DNA of 64,000 nt from Candidatus Doudnabacteria bacterium RIFCSPHIGHO2_02_FULL_42_25 (GTDB taxonomy: Bacteria > Patescibacteria > Doudnabacteria > UBA920 > O2-02-FULL-48-8): NCBI GenBank assembly GCA_001777665.1, contig MFEQ01000004.1, forward strand, positions 1 to 64,000, in the 5' to 3' direction. How positions within the stretch are numbered: position 1 is the first letter of the stretch; the number at the start of each line of letters is the position of its first letter. Both the position numbers and the translations under genes were made by a program. The notes beneath the pieces are model-generated. The model saw only the letters and a list, made by a program, of their open reading frames with translations. It was not told the origin of the DNA and made no database searches. Below are positions 7,796 to 15,868 of the stretch, piece after piece.

Positions 7796-9142
7796 CTAAG
7801 TATTCAAATATCCCCACGACTGGAGAAGGTCGGATTCGTTGAGCCAGCGCTCCCCGATGTCGACGCGATAAAACATGTTTTGTAAACGAATATTTTTTAT
7901 ACGATTGTATGCTTGCCTTCGAGCGTCTTCAACTGTGGTGCCAGTGCCGGTAACTACCAATGCATACCCAGAAACTCCGGCTAACTGCAAAGTATTGTCC
8001 ACCATTTTCAAATCCCCGATGTGTATACCATCAAGATTTGGATTTGGTCGACGGAAAAGTATCGATAAATCTTTATATGTCGAAATATCATCTGGGTCAT
8101 CGGAAAGATACGAAGATACGGCACAACAAATGCCGAGTTGGAATCCTTTTTTGGTTGGAATCTCAAATTTTTCTCCACTTGCCAGTCGGTATAGAAATTC
8201 TCCAAACGGTAATTCCATACCAGTTGTTTGGACACTCGCTGTCGGATATCCAAATCGCGAAGTAAATTCCAGTGGATAAATTCCACGGGCATTCACGATA
8301 CAATTAATATCAAAATACCCGACATAATTGGCTTTAGCCAAATCAGTAACCATTTTATCGAGAGTCGCTTTAAACATAGCATTTGGTTGACTCCAAAACA
8401 TCAGTGAACCCATGTCCCCTGTCAGGGGCCCTATGTCTCCTGGAAATAATCGTTTAAATTCAAAATTGACATTGATCGGGTACAAAAACTCTTTGCCATT
8501 AAAATATCCACCGACAGCGATCTCGACACCAGCAGCATAACGCTGGAGTTGAAAAGTTTTGATTTTACTTTTCCAGGCTTTTTTATTTGAAATCAAAAGT
8601 TCCAAAATATCTCGGCCATCATCTTCTTCCCCGATAAACAACAAATCTTTATGATTTTGAGCGTGCCCGCTAGGTTTGAAAACATAACGGCTTGGGTTTT
8701 TTTGGATAAACTCAATGGCTGCATCAAAATTCGTAAAATACCAATGCGGCAGAACATTCATACCAACTCGTTTCATTTCTGTCTGCCCAAATTCTCGGTT
8801 GTCTTCCAGACTGTCTGTATATTTGCTTCCGCCAACCACGAGCTTACCTTTTTTACGCAAAGCATCAGCTAATTTACCAAACCCGACGTCATCAAAAACG
8901 ATGATATCAGCCCAGTCGACATGATCTTCCCATTTTTTTACTTTATCTAAAATACCATCGTAAACGTCGACATCAGCTTCTCGTTCGATGTAAGCTTTTA
9001 CTTCATGACCTTCTTTTTGAACTTTCCAAGCAATATCGCCTGACAAGCTCTCAAAAGATACAAAAAGAAATTTTCGTGATGGTTTAGTTGGCAAAACAGC
9101 TTCTACGCTGGTCGTACTGCCATTACCGTTAGTGGTTCCCAT
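7796..9142 (-). CDS. PurD-like ATP-grasp protein
   Basis: A 448-residue ATP-grasp protein resembling phosphoribosylamine-glycine ligase (PurD). The N-domain KFLFVSFESLSGDIAW stands in for the PurD VLVVGSGGREHALAW strand. The ATP-grasp region YVFKPSGHAQNHKDLLF, and YPLEFTSRFGYPTAS in place of the catalytic PEVLEFNVRFGDPE, are visible. The C-terminal VVTGTGTTVEDARRQAYN resembles the PurD tail. Key acidic residues of the family are altered, and no other purine-synthesis genes are nearby, so glycinamide ribonucleotide synthesis is doubtful. It is more likely a diverged ligase acting with the following GNAT enzyme. Confidence 0.65.
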   Translation of the reverse strand: MGTTNGNGSTTSVEAVLPTKPSRKFLFVSFESLSGDIAWKVQKEGHEVKAYIEREADVDVYDGILDKVKKWEDHVDWADIIVFDDVGFGKLADALRKKGKLVVGGSKYTDSLEDNREFGQTEMKRVGMNVLPHWYFTNFDAAIEFIQKNPSRYVFKPSGHAQNHKDLLFIGEEDDGRDILELLISNKKAWKSKIKTFQLQRYAAGVEIAVGGYFNGKEFLYPINVNFEFKRLFPGDIGPLTGDMGSLMFWSQPNAMFKATLDKMVTDLAKANYVGYFDINCIVNARGIYPLEFTSRFGYPTASVQTTGMELPFGEFLYRLASGEKFEIPTKKGFQLGICCAVSSYLSDDPDDISTYKDLSILFRRPNPNLDGIHIGDLKMVDNTLQLAGVSGYALVVTGTGTTVEDARRQAYNRIKNIRLQNMFYRVDIGERWLNESDLLQSWGYLNT

Positions 9143-9148
9143 TATTGT

Positions 9149-9484
9149 TTAATTTTTCCTCTTAGCAGATCGTGCCCCTCGACGAGTCAACGTTTGCTTT
9201 TTATCTTTAAACTTTCCAATTTGATCTTTAATTTTCGGGATTACCAAATCAATCGCGGCATAAACGTCTTCTGCTCGGGTTTCTCCACGCATAACTTTCC
9301 CGCCGACGATTAACATCACTTCTGCACGAAAAACTTGCCCGGATTTGTGATGTTTGTCACGCTCGAGCTCAACTTTCGCATCAGTGGCAACTATAAATTT
9401 TCCCAAGTTGCCAATTTTCTCATTCACATATTGTTTGACTGATGGCGTCAAACTCATATTCGTTCCTTTTATAGATATATTCAT
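9149..9484 (-). CDS. hpf: Ribosome hibernation promoting factor / RaiA
   Basis: A 111-residue HPF/RaiA-type protein that binds the 30S decoding centre and silences idle ribosomes. The beta-alpha-beta core MNISIKGTNMSLTPSVKQYVNEKIGNLGKF, the VMLIVGGKVMRGETRAEDVYAAIDLVIPKIKDQI helix and a basic tail KKQTLTRRGARSAKRKN are characteristic of the short form. It ends 7 bases before the ATP-grasp start in the same direction. Its start codon lies inside the 6-base target duplication of a MITE-like element, so its leader now comes from the element end CTAACGGG. Expression may depend on that element. Confidence 0.88.
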   Translation of the reverse strand: MNISIKGTNMSLTPSVKQYVNEKIGNLGKFIVATDAKVELERDKHHKSGQVFRAEVMLIVGGKVMRGETRAEDVYAAIDLVIPKIKDQIGKFKDKKQTLTRRGARSAKRKN

Positions 9485-9591
9485 CCCGTTAGAAATAATG
9501 ATTAGTTAATAAATAAAATTATTTAAGATTGTCCCGATAACTATAATCTACACGTAACTTTAAACTCTGTAAAATTTCTAACGGGATTCAT
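9479..9591. mobile_element. MITE-like element, CCCGTTAG family, copy A, with target duplication
   Basis: A 101-base element (9485-9585) with inverted ends CCCGTTAGAAAT / ATTTCTAACGGG and a subterminal GATTAGTTAAT. It is flanked on both sides by ATTCAT (9479-9484 and 9586-9591), an exact 6-base direct repeat that contains the hpf start codon on the minus strand. It has no coding capacity. Copy B at 11088-11187 has the same ends, size and duplication length. Confidence 0.8.
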
Positions 9592-9613
9592 GCACTAATA
9601 TTATCTTAAGCAA

Positions 9614-9709
9614 GGGACTTTGTAAAATTAACTCGCGCAGGACGACGGTCCGAGCGCGTAGGCCAAAAATTCAGCAGAATTTTATGGCCGGTAATTTTAC
9701 AATGATCCC
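9614..9709. repeat. 96-base three-way-junction repeat, copy A
   Basis: Nearly identical to 43694-43789. The outer stem GGGA...TTGTAAAATTA pairs with TAATTTTACAA...TCCC. It encloses one arm with a GGAC-GACG-GTCC tip and a second arm GGCC(A)AAAATTC-AGCA-GAATTTT(AT)GGCC. It begins 7 bases after the murC stop codon. The differences from copy B inside stems are compensated, which supports a conserved folded RNA or single-stranded DNA. No coding capacity is apparent. Confidence 0.75.
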
Positions 9710-9716
9710 GAGCGCG

Positions 9717-11087
9717 CTACTTTACCATCTTTCTTGCGAGGTTGTCTATATCTCCTGCGCCCATCATTAATACTAAATCAAAATGTTTTATTTTTTCTTT
9801 GATCAATTTTTCTGTTTGAGACAAGTCTTTGGCATAAGTAGCCTTAGCTCCCTTTTTTGTTAACTCTTCTACCAACTGCTCCGAACTTATATCTTCACCG
9901 TGCTCTCTTCCAGTTACATCAAATATTTCTGGCAAGATTATTTCGTCAGCAGTGACTAATGCCTCGACAAAATCCCCAAATAGCGCTTTCGTTCGATTCC
10001 TGTGGTGTGGCTGAAAAACTACCAAAATCTTTTTATTTGGAAAGAATTCTCGAGCTGCTTGGATCGTTAGCTCCACTCCTGCTGGATGATGAGCGTAATC
10101 TGAAATGACCGGTTTCAAATAATGATTACCGACTTCTTCAAACCTTCGCCATAGCCCATTAAATTCCGCTAGAGTTTGTTTAATCACGTCAAATTCTACC
10201 CCGAGCTTGATCGCAGCTAGAATCGCGCCTAATGCATTGCTCATATTAAATATCCCTGGGACTTTGAGGACTATTTGACCAATCATTTCATCATCGTAGT
10301 GAAGATCAGCTATTTGTTCTCTATTGCCTATTTTGCAATTTACAGCCTGCAAATCAGCATAATGGTGGATACCAAATGTAAATTTGTGACAGGCCACGTG
10401 TTTGCATACATCCACTGTATTATGATCATCAGCGTTAAAAATCAAAATCCCTTCCGGTCCGATTGATTTAGCATATTCCAAAAATGCGGATTTGATATCT
10501 GACAAATCATTGTAATAATCCAAATGATCTTCAGCGACATTAGTCACGATAATCATTTTGGGTTTGTTAAACAACATCTTGCGATGATATTCGTCAGATT
10601 CAACTACTAAATATTCACCTTTCCCATACCTAGCATTCGCCTGAAATTTATCCGATTCATTTTTGTGGGAAAGAGTAGAGCCTATTAACACTGTGGGGTC
10701 TAGATTCGCTCTTTCGAGGATTAGGCCCAATAAAGCCGTGGTTGTAGATTTGCCATTGGTTCCGGTCACCCCAATCCCATATTTCTCAACCATTAAATCG
10801 CCTAGAGCTTGAGCTTGGGAAATTTTCGGAGAGGTTATAAAATCCAAATCATCTTTCGGGATATCTTGAGAATAGATAACCAGATCTGGTTCAGGTGTAA
10901 TTTTTGCGGGATTTGGACCTATGTCCACATCCATCCCCAAATCTTCCAGGGATTTGGTAATCACTGATTCTTTGATGTCTGAACCGGAAACATTTTTACC
11001 CATAGCAAAAAGAATTCTAGCTAGAGCTGAAACTCCAATTCCTCCAATTCCCAGACAATAAATATTTTTAGCTTGTTTGATATCCAT
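9717..11087 (-). CDS. murC: UDP-N-acetylmuramate-L-alanine ligase MurC
   Basis: A 456-residue Mur ligase that adds L-alanine to UDP-MurNAc, the first peptide step of peptidoglycan synthesis, in the cytoplasm. The N-terminal Rossmann motif is GIGGIGVSALARIL. The ATP-binding P-loop GTNGKSTTTALLG is near residue 110, the central-domain ESDEYHRKM and NVAEDHLDYY motifs follow, and DYAHHPAGVE is in the C-terminal domain. Full length. Gene order murG-patatin-murC is an altered division/cell-wall cluster. The start codon lies in the 6-base duplication of a MITE-like element, and a three-way-junction repeat follows the stop. Confidence 0.97.
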   Translation of the reverse strand: MDIKQAKNIYCLGIGGIGVSALARILFAMGKNVSGSDIKESVITKSLEDLGMDVDIGPNPAKITPEPDLVIYSQDIPKDDLDFITSPKISQAQALGDLMVEKYGIGVTGTNGKSTTTALLGLILERANLDPTVLIGSTLSHKNESDKFQANARYGKGEYLVVESDEYHRKMLFNKPKMIIVTNVAEDHLDYYNDLSDIKSAFLEYAKSIGPEGILIFNADDHNTVDVCKHVACHKFTFGIHHYADLQAVNCKIGNREQIADLHYDDEMIGQIVLKVPGIFNMSNALGAILAAIKLGVEFDVIKQTLAEFNGLWRRFEEVGNHYLKPVISDYAHHPAGVELTIQAAREFFPNKKILVVFQPHHRNRTKALFGDFVEALVTADEIILPEIFDVTGREHGEDISSEQLVEELTKKGAKATYAKDLSQTEKLIKEKIKHFDLVLMMGAGDIDNLARKMVK

Positions 11088-11193
11088 CCCGTTAGAAATT
11101 TTGATTAGTTAATTTTTATTATAATTTATATTTAAATGCGCCAAGGTCTGTAAATAGAAAAAGCGACTAAAAAGCATTTCTAACGGGATCCAT
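11082..11193. mobile_element. MITE-like element, CCCGTTAG family, copy B, with target duplication
   Basis: A 100-base element (11088-11187) with ends CCCGTTAGAAAT / ATTTCTAACGGG, bounded by exact ATCCAT repeats (11082-11087 and 11188-11193). On the minus strand the duplication is ATGGAT, holding the murC start. The upstream end has entered the patatin frame and encodes its last residues, PVRNAF-stop. It shares the subterminal GATTAGTTAAT with copy A. Confidence 0.8.
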
Positions 11194-12162
11194 ATCCGCT
11201 GCAATTTGTTTTTGTTGATATTGTTTGATTAGTTTTTTTATTTCTGGAACAGCGGCCTCCGCAGCCCTCCGACCTTCTTGATATATTTTATCCAAATTCG
11301 AAAATTCAGTTTTACCATAATGCTTAACATGAGGTTCGATCATCAGATCACAGGCGACATGGGATTCGTCCCATTGTTCCTCAATCCGGAATGAATGTTC
11401 GACAGCTTTGGTCATGACAGATATAACTCCGGGTATTTTAATATCTCTTTGTTCCAGGACGTCAGATTGGCTGTCTAATCGAAATAGCAGTCTGGGAGAG
11501 AGCTTAGGAATAATTTTTTCCCGAATAAACTGTAGCCCCATGACATTGGTCAAAAATCTGTAGCCTCGCCAGATCGGCATCTTTTTTTCGTATATAAATT
11601 TAGTAGCAGCGATATTGATGCCAATTACGATATCGGCTCCCATTTCTTTCACGGGAAGAGTTGGCACGATATTTACCAATCCACCGTCTACCAAAACATG
11701 CTTTTCCCAAACAACTGGTTCAAACAATCCTGGCACAGCCACTGAAGCTTTAAATGCTGTATTGATGCTTCCAGATTTAATAGTAACCAGTTCTCCTGTA
11801 TTGATATCTGTTGCAGAAAAGCCAACTTTTGGTCCTTCGATATCTTCAAAATTCATGTTATGTGTAACACTATTCAGCAACTCCTCCATAGCCTCATTGT
11901 GCAAATGAAATAACCCGCCTTTTGCATTTTTCAAAGACCAAAATCTTAGTATACTCGGAAAACTCAACTCATAAAAAACTTTTTTCATGGCTTCCATGGT
12001 TCCAATAGCAAAACTAGCGGCAATCAAAGCCCCAGACGAACATCCAACTAAATAGTCTATCGTAATTTTATGTTCGCGAAACACCTCCAAAGCACCAATA
12101 TGCGCTATAGCTCGGCCAGAGGCTCCAGATAAAGCGATCCCAATTTTCGGTCGGTTAGTCAT
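11167..12162 (-). CDS. Patatin-like phospholipase / esterase
   Basis: A 331-residue patatin-fold lipid acyl hydrolase (RssA/YchK type). The oxyanion motif is ALSGASGRAIAHIGALE, with a serine in place of the middle glycine. The nucleophile serine is in GCSSGALIA (about residue 43), and the DGG/DVG-type catalytic aspartate is in LVDGGLVN (about residue 168). No signal peptide is present. Its start overlaps the murG stop (shared base 12162). The final residues, PVRNAF, are encoded by the inserted MITE-like element; before insertion the frame would have run on towards murC, so the native C-terminus is uncertain. Substrates are probably membrane phospholipids or lysophospholipids. Confidence 0.88.
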   Translation of the reverse strand: MTNRPKIGIALSGASGRAIAHIGALEVFREHKITIDYLVGCSSGALIAASFAIGTMEAMKKVFYELSFPSILRFWSLKNAKGGLFHLHNEAMEELLNSVTHNMNFEDIEGPKVGFSATDINTGELVTIKSGSINTAFKASVAVPGLFEPVVWEKHVLVDGGLVNIVPTLPVKEMGADIVIGINIAATKFIYEKKMPIWRGYRFLTNVMGLQFIREKIIPKLSPRLLFRLDSQSDVLEQRDIKIPGVISVMTKAVEHSFRIEEQWDESHVACDLMIEPHVKHYGKTEFSNLDKIYQEGRRAAEAAVPEIKKLIKQYQQKQIAADMDPVRNAF

Positions 12163-13244
12163 TATTGTTTCGTAATTATCGCGGCAATCCTTTTACTCGC
12201 ATCTTTCGGAATTAGATGGCTGATATTACTTCCCATGGCTTCCCCACGCTTGGCGTTGAATTTGAGACTATTCAGAATTTGCTTGAGATTTGCAGGTATA
12301 GCTTCTTTTGCATTCAATACCACAGCAGCATGGGCATCCATAAGTATTTTAGCATTTTCTTCCTGATGTGTCTGAGGCATGGGGATAATGATCGCGACCT
12401 TGCTCAATGCAGATAATTCTGCGATCGTCGATAACCCGGCCCGAGCTATAACCAAATGCGCTGCTTTTAATATCGCGGCATAAGGTTCAAAAGGGATCAA
12501 CTCATAAGGATGATAATTTTGATGTTTAAACTTTATTCTGTTTTTGCCCGAACCGGTTTGGTGGATAATTTGATGCGCTGTGACTAAGTCTGGGAGTATC
12601 GCTTCGATTAAATTATTGATTTGGGCAGCACCAGTGGCTCCGCCTAAAATCAAAAGGATCGGCAACTCGTCATGTAAATTAAAATGTTTTTTTGCATCAA
12701 CTTTTGAATCAAATAGATCAGGTCGAACAGGATTTCCGACCCAAATCGCTGGATGCCAATTTTTATTAAACAAACCAGAGCCTGAATGAAATTCCTTTGC
12801 TGTTTGTTCGAAAGCTGTAGTGATCTCGGAAGCTAAGGGTGCTATCAATTTATTCGCAAGCCCAATAGCAGCATCTTGTTGATGAATATAAATTGGAATT
12901 TTCTTGAGATAACAAACCCAAGCCAGAGGCACGGCCACAAAACCACCCGCTGAAAAAAAGACATCTGGTTTAAACTTATTAATTATTGAATATGCTTTCG
13001 ATAGCCCACCTACAAAAATAAACGGTGCAAACAAATTTTTCACACTCAAAAAACGACGCCACCGAGCGGCTGGCACGGTCTTAAACTTGATCCCGGCTTG
13101 TTCGACCATCGTCCGCTCTGGTCCTTTTCTGGTTCCGACGAATAAAAATTGAACTTTCGGATGTTGATTTTTGATTTCCATGGCAACAGCGAGAACCGGC
13201 GAAACCGGACCTCCAGAACCGCCACCAGCTAGTAAAATTTTCAT
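12162..13244 (-). CDS. murG: UDP-GlcNAc transferase MurG
   Basis: A 360-residue MurG, the membrane-associated glycosyltransferase that adds GlcNAc to lipid I to make lipid II. The glycine-rich acceptor loop GGGSGGPVSPVLAVA differs slightly from the usual GGTGGHxxP, with P at the histidine position. Also visible are FSAGGFVAVPLAW, IHQQDAAIGLANK and the donor-site GGATGAAQIN and ARAGLSTIAEL stretches. It overlaps the upstream glycosyltransferase by 4 bases and meets the patatin gene at its stop, indicating translational coupling. The loss of the loop histidine is notable and should be compared with relatives. Confidence 0.93.
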   Translation of the reverse strand: MKILLAGGGSGGPVSPVLAVAMEIKNQHPKVQFLFVGTRKGPERTMVEQAGIKFKTVPAARWRRFLSVKNLFAPFIFVGGLSKAYSIINKFKPDVFFSAGGFVAVPLAWVCYLKKIPIYIHQQDAAIGLANKLIAPLASEITTAFEQTAKEFHSGSGLFNKNWHPAIWVGNPVRPDLFDSKVDAKKHFNLHDELPILLILGGATGAAQINNLIEAILPDLVTAHQIIHQTGSGKNRIKFKHQNYHPYELIPFEPYAAILKAAHLVIARAGLSTIAELSALSKVAIIIPMPQTHQEENAKILMDAHAAVVLNAKEAIPANLKQILNSLKFNAKRGEAMGSNISHLIPKDASKRIAAIITKQ

Positions 13245-14341
13245 TTGTACACCTCTACAGTTTCTTCAGCAGCTTTTTTCCAGCTGAAATGTTTTGACCT
13301 TGCCAATGCTAAATTTGCTAATTCTTCCAAACGAATTGGATTATTCAATAAATTTTTCAAAACATCTATCATGTTAGTTAAATTATTCGGATCAAAATAT
13401 TCCGCTCCCTGACCTGCGACCTCATGCAAAACCGGAATATCCGAACAAGCGATCGGGGTCCCACAAACACCCGCCTCGAGAATCGGCAAACCAAATCCTT
13501 CCATGTGTGAGGGTAAAACAAAAAGTGTGGCAGCATTGTATACTGCTTTCAAATCGTCATCAGATATTCGGCCCAGTGCTTTGATACGATCCTTGTTTTT
13601 TATATTATACACTTCTTCCTTTATTTCTGGATAAAAAGGATCTGGCTCACCCACTAATACCAGCTCCAGGTCCAGTCCTTGAGTAACTAATTTATCAAAA
13701 GCTCTCGCAAGCATTGGTAGGTTTTTATATCGGCGCCAGGTTCCCACATACAATATATAGTGTTTAGTAATTCCAAATCTATTGGATATTTGCTGGAAAG
13801 CCAATTCTTTGTCCATCATTTGGTAAGTTTGATTAAACCCTTCGTAAACTACTTTTATTTTACCAGGATTCAAATTCTGATAATAATCCAAAAGCGCTCT
13901 TTTTGTAGCTTCTGAGACAGCGATGATTTTATCCGCACTTCGAACTGCGTTCCAAAACACGAGATGATAAGCCAAGCGATGAAAAAATCGCGACTTCTTT
14001 TTCCCAGGAATCAACGTGTGAGTTAAATCATGAATCGTGACTATAAATCTTCCTCGATAAAATATCGGGGCATTGAAATGCGGGAAATGGACTATATCTA
14101 ATTTTTCTTTTTTCAAAACAGATGGCAGATGTAATTGCTCTGCTACAGAATAATGTTTAATTCCGGTTATGACTATTTTTTGATTGTATTTTTTAAATAC
14201 CTCGGTCTGTGATTCTTCGCGGAAAAACAATACAAACTCATTCAATTTATCCTGGTTGAGAATTTCATGAAAAAGCTCGGTAATGTACCGATCTATTCCC
14301 GTTCCCCCACCAATCATTCGTAAATCAATTCCTATGCGCAT
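13241..14341 (-). CDS. GT4-family glycosyltransferase
   Basis: A 366-residue GT-B enzyme of family GT4. The N-terminal acceptor domain starts MRIGIDLRMIGGGTGIDRY and contains a HDLTHTLIPG stretch. The C-terminal donor domain has ILYVGTWRRYKNLPMLARAF and the family-defining EGFGLPILEAGVCGTPIA (the E-x7-E signature). Expected substrate is a nucleotide-sugar donor and a lipid-linked or polysaccharide acceptor at the inner membrane face. It overlaps the previous gene by 17 bases and murG by 4 bases, so it belongs to one operon from the sugar transferase through to murC. Sugar specificity is not readable. Confidence 0.9.
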   Translation of the reverse strand: MRIGIDLRMIGGGTGIDRYITELFHEILNQDKLNEFVLFFREESQTEVFKKYNQKIVITGIKHYSVAEQLHLPSVLKKEKLDIVHFPHFNAPIFYRGRFIVTIHDLTHTLIPGKKKSRFFHRLAYHLVFWNAVRSADKIIAVSEATKRALLDYYQNLNPGKIKVVYEGFNQTYQMMDKELAFQQISNRFGITKHYILYVGTWRRYKNLPMLARAFDKLVTQGLDLELVLVGEPDPFYPEIKEEVYNIKNKDRIKALGRISDDDLKAVYNAATLFVLPSHMEGFGLPILEAGVCGTPIACSDIPVLHEVAGQGAEYFDPNNLTNMIDVLKNLLNNPIRLEELANLALARSKHFSWKKAAEETVEVYK

Positions 14342-15410
14342 ATTTTTCCTCTACGAATTGCTTAATCTTTCTTTGGAATTCGTTTTTATCAAACTGTAGG
14401 GCATGGTTTCTGATTGTTGTGCGATCAAACTTAGTGGCATCAAAATTCCTAACTTTTTCGATAATTGCTTCTTTTGTCTGTTCAGCAAAAAATTCACCCG
14501 TGACTCCCTCTTTTATCGCTTCTAGTGCTCCACCCTTACCGTAGGCGATTACTGGCGTACCGCAAGACTGAGCTTCCAAAAAAGTAATTCCAGCGTCTTC
14601 ATCTGCTGCAAAAACATAAGCCTGTGCCTCACTGTAGTGTCTTCGCAATTGTTCATTCGACAGTACTCCCAAGAATTCTATGTTTGATTTGGCCTGGGAT
14701 TTCAGCGTTTCCATTTCAGTACCAGATCCTGCAATTTTTAGAGATAACCCCAATTCATTGAAAGCCTGAACTATAACATCTACTTTCTTGTAAGGTTCAA
14801 GTCTACTAGCTGTAAAAAAATAATCTTTTTTTTCACCCATTGGTTGAAACGCTTGTGTGTCTACAGGTGGCGGAATCACAACTGAATCACGATTATAATA
14901 TTTTTTTATACGCTCCTGGACATTCTTTGAATTCGTAATTATATAATTGGGTCTCTGAGCTGCTTTATAATCCCATTTTCTTAAAAGCGGAACAAACATT
15001 TTACCAATTGCTTTGAAAATTCTAGGATATTTCTGAACGTCTAAATATTTCGATTCTGTCCAAAGAAATCTAGTTGGTGTGTGCATATAACAAATATGGA
15101 GCTTGTCGGTCTTAATTCCTTTTGCAAACGAAGAGGAATCAGAAAGAACTAAATCATACTCTGCAAATTTAAAACTCTCGATTGCAGACGGCATCCAAAG
15201 CAAGAGCAACCTATGATGGGTTTGGGCCAATGGAAAACTATTTAACCAGCTAATTTTCTTTTGATATTTTTCAAACTCATTACGTGTTTTTTCTTTATTG
15301 TAGAGAATCAAATGGACTTTAGCATCAGGCCAAATTTCAAAAAAATTCTGCAACACTCTTTCAGCACCTCCGATTTGATTCAAAAATTCATGTACTAACG
15401 CTACCTTCAT
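14325..15410 (-). CDS. GT4-family glycosyltransferase (WbaZ-like)
   Basis: A 361-residue GT4 glycosyltransferase. The N-terminus MKVALVHEFLNQIGGAERVLQNFFEIWP has the GGAE acceptor-domain motif of mannosyl/rhamnosyl transferases such as WbaZ. The donor domain shows FFTASRLEPYKKVDVIVQAF and ADEDAGITFLEAQSCGTPVIAYGKGG, an E-x7-E site in which the first acidic residue falls in DEDAG. The ATG is nested in the stop of the DUF559 gene (ATGA overlap), which means the repeat-flanked DUF559 cassette has inserted just upstream and now supplies the leader. It presumably continues the glycan started by the sugar transferase. Confidence 0.9.
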   Translation of the reverse strand: MKVALVHEFLNQIGGAERVLQNFFEIWPDAKVHLILYNKEKTRNEFEKYQKKISWLNSFPLAQTHHRLLLLWMPSAIESFKFAEYDLVLSDSSSFAKGIKTDKLHICYMHTPTRFLWTESKYLDVQKYPRIFKAIGKMFVPLLRKWDYKAAQRPNYIITNSKNVQERIKKYYNRDSVVIPPPVDTQAFQPMGEKKDYFFTASRLEPYKKVDVIVQAFNELGLSLKIAGSGTEMETLKSQAKSNIEFLGVLSNEQLRRHYSEAQAYVFAADEDAGITFLEAQSCGTPVIAYGKGGALEAIKEGVTGEFFAEQTKEAIIEKVRNFDATKFDRTTIRNHALQFDKNEFQRKIKQFVEEKYAHRN

Positions 15411-15808
15411 TGGTGTAACTCCGCAGTTGTTCCCCTCCCTGGAAGGGAGGGGTTAGGGGAGGGTCGAAGAGCTAACTTAAGCGTTAGGTCTGCAAACACT
15501 CCATCTAGGTTATTGAGAATTTGGGAGTTATCATAACGAATGATTTGATAACCTTTGGATATTAGATATTTCGTTCTGGTTTTATCGTAATCTATTCCTT
15601 GTGTTGTAAAATGCGAATCCCCATCTATTTCGATAATTAGATTTAAGGCTGCACAGTAAAAATCTACTATATAGGGACCTATGTCATGCTGCCGACGAAA
15701 CTTAAGGTTATTAAATTGCTTTGCAGAAACCATAGCCCAAAATACCTTCTCTGCTGGAGTAGAGTTGTGTCTTAATTCTCTTCTTTGCTTTGTTCGAGCT
15801 AAAACCAT
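15407..15808 (-). CDS. DUF559 endonuclease-like protein
   Basis: A 133-residue DUF559 protein, a very short patch repair/PD-(D/E)XK nuclease-like family. The conserved START is RRELRHNSTPAEKVFWAMV. The core is FRRQHDIGPYIVDFYCAALNLIIEIDGDSHF, with Asp and E-x-D as candidate metal ligands, then KYLISKGYQIIRYDN. The last 18 or so residues, PSPNPSLPGRGTTAELHQ, are encoded by the REP-like palindrome at 15432-15463, so the frame runs through the repeat. The gene lies between palindromes of opposite orientation and interrupts a polysaccharide operon. The biological role of DUF559 is unproven. Confidence 0.82.
   Translation of the reverse strand: MVLARTKQRRELRHNSTPAEKVFWAMVSAKQFNNLKFRRQHDIGPYIVDFYCAALNLIIEIDGDSHFTTQGIDYDKTRTKYLISKGYQIIRYDNSQILNNLDGVFADLTLKLALRPSPNPSLPGRGTTAELHQ
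15432..15463. repeat. REP-like palindrome, 3' side of DUF559 gene 1
   Basis: CCCCTCCC-TGGAA-GGGAGGGG followed by TTAGGGGAGGG. It is in inverted orientation relative to the copy at 15823-15855 and is translated as the DUF559 C-terminus. Confidence 0.75.
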
Positions 15809-15822
15809 GTTAACCCTTTACG

Positions 15823-15855
15823 CTCCTCCCCCAGCCCCTCCTCAAAGAGGAGGGG
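15823..15855. repeat. REP-like palindrome, 5' side of DUF559 gene 1
   Basis: On the minus strand CCCCTCCTC-TTT-GAGGAGGGG is followed by CTGGGGGAGGAG. Together with 15432-15463 it brackets the DUF559 gene as an inverted pair. The 13 bases after it lead to the stop of the sugar transferase. Confidence 0.75.
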
Positions 15856-15868
15856 TGAAACTGCGAGA

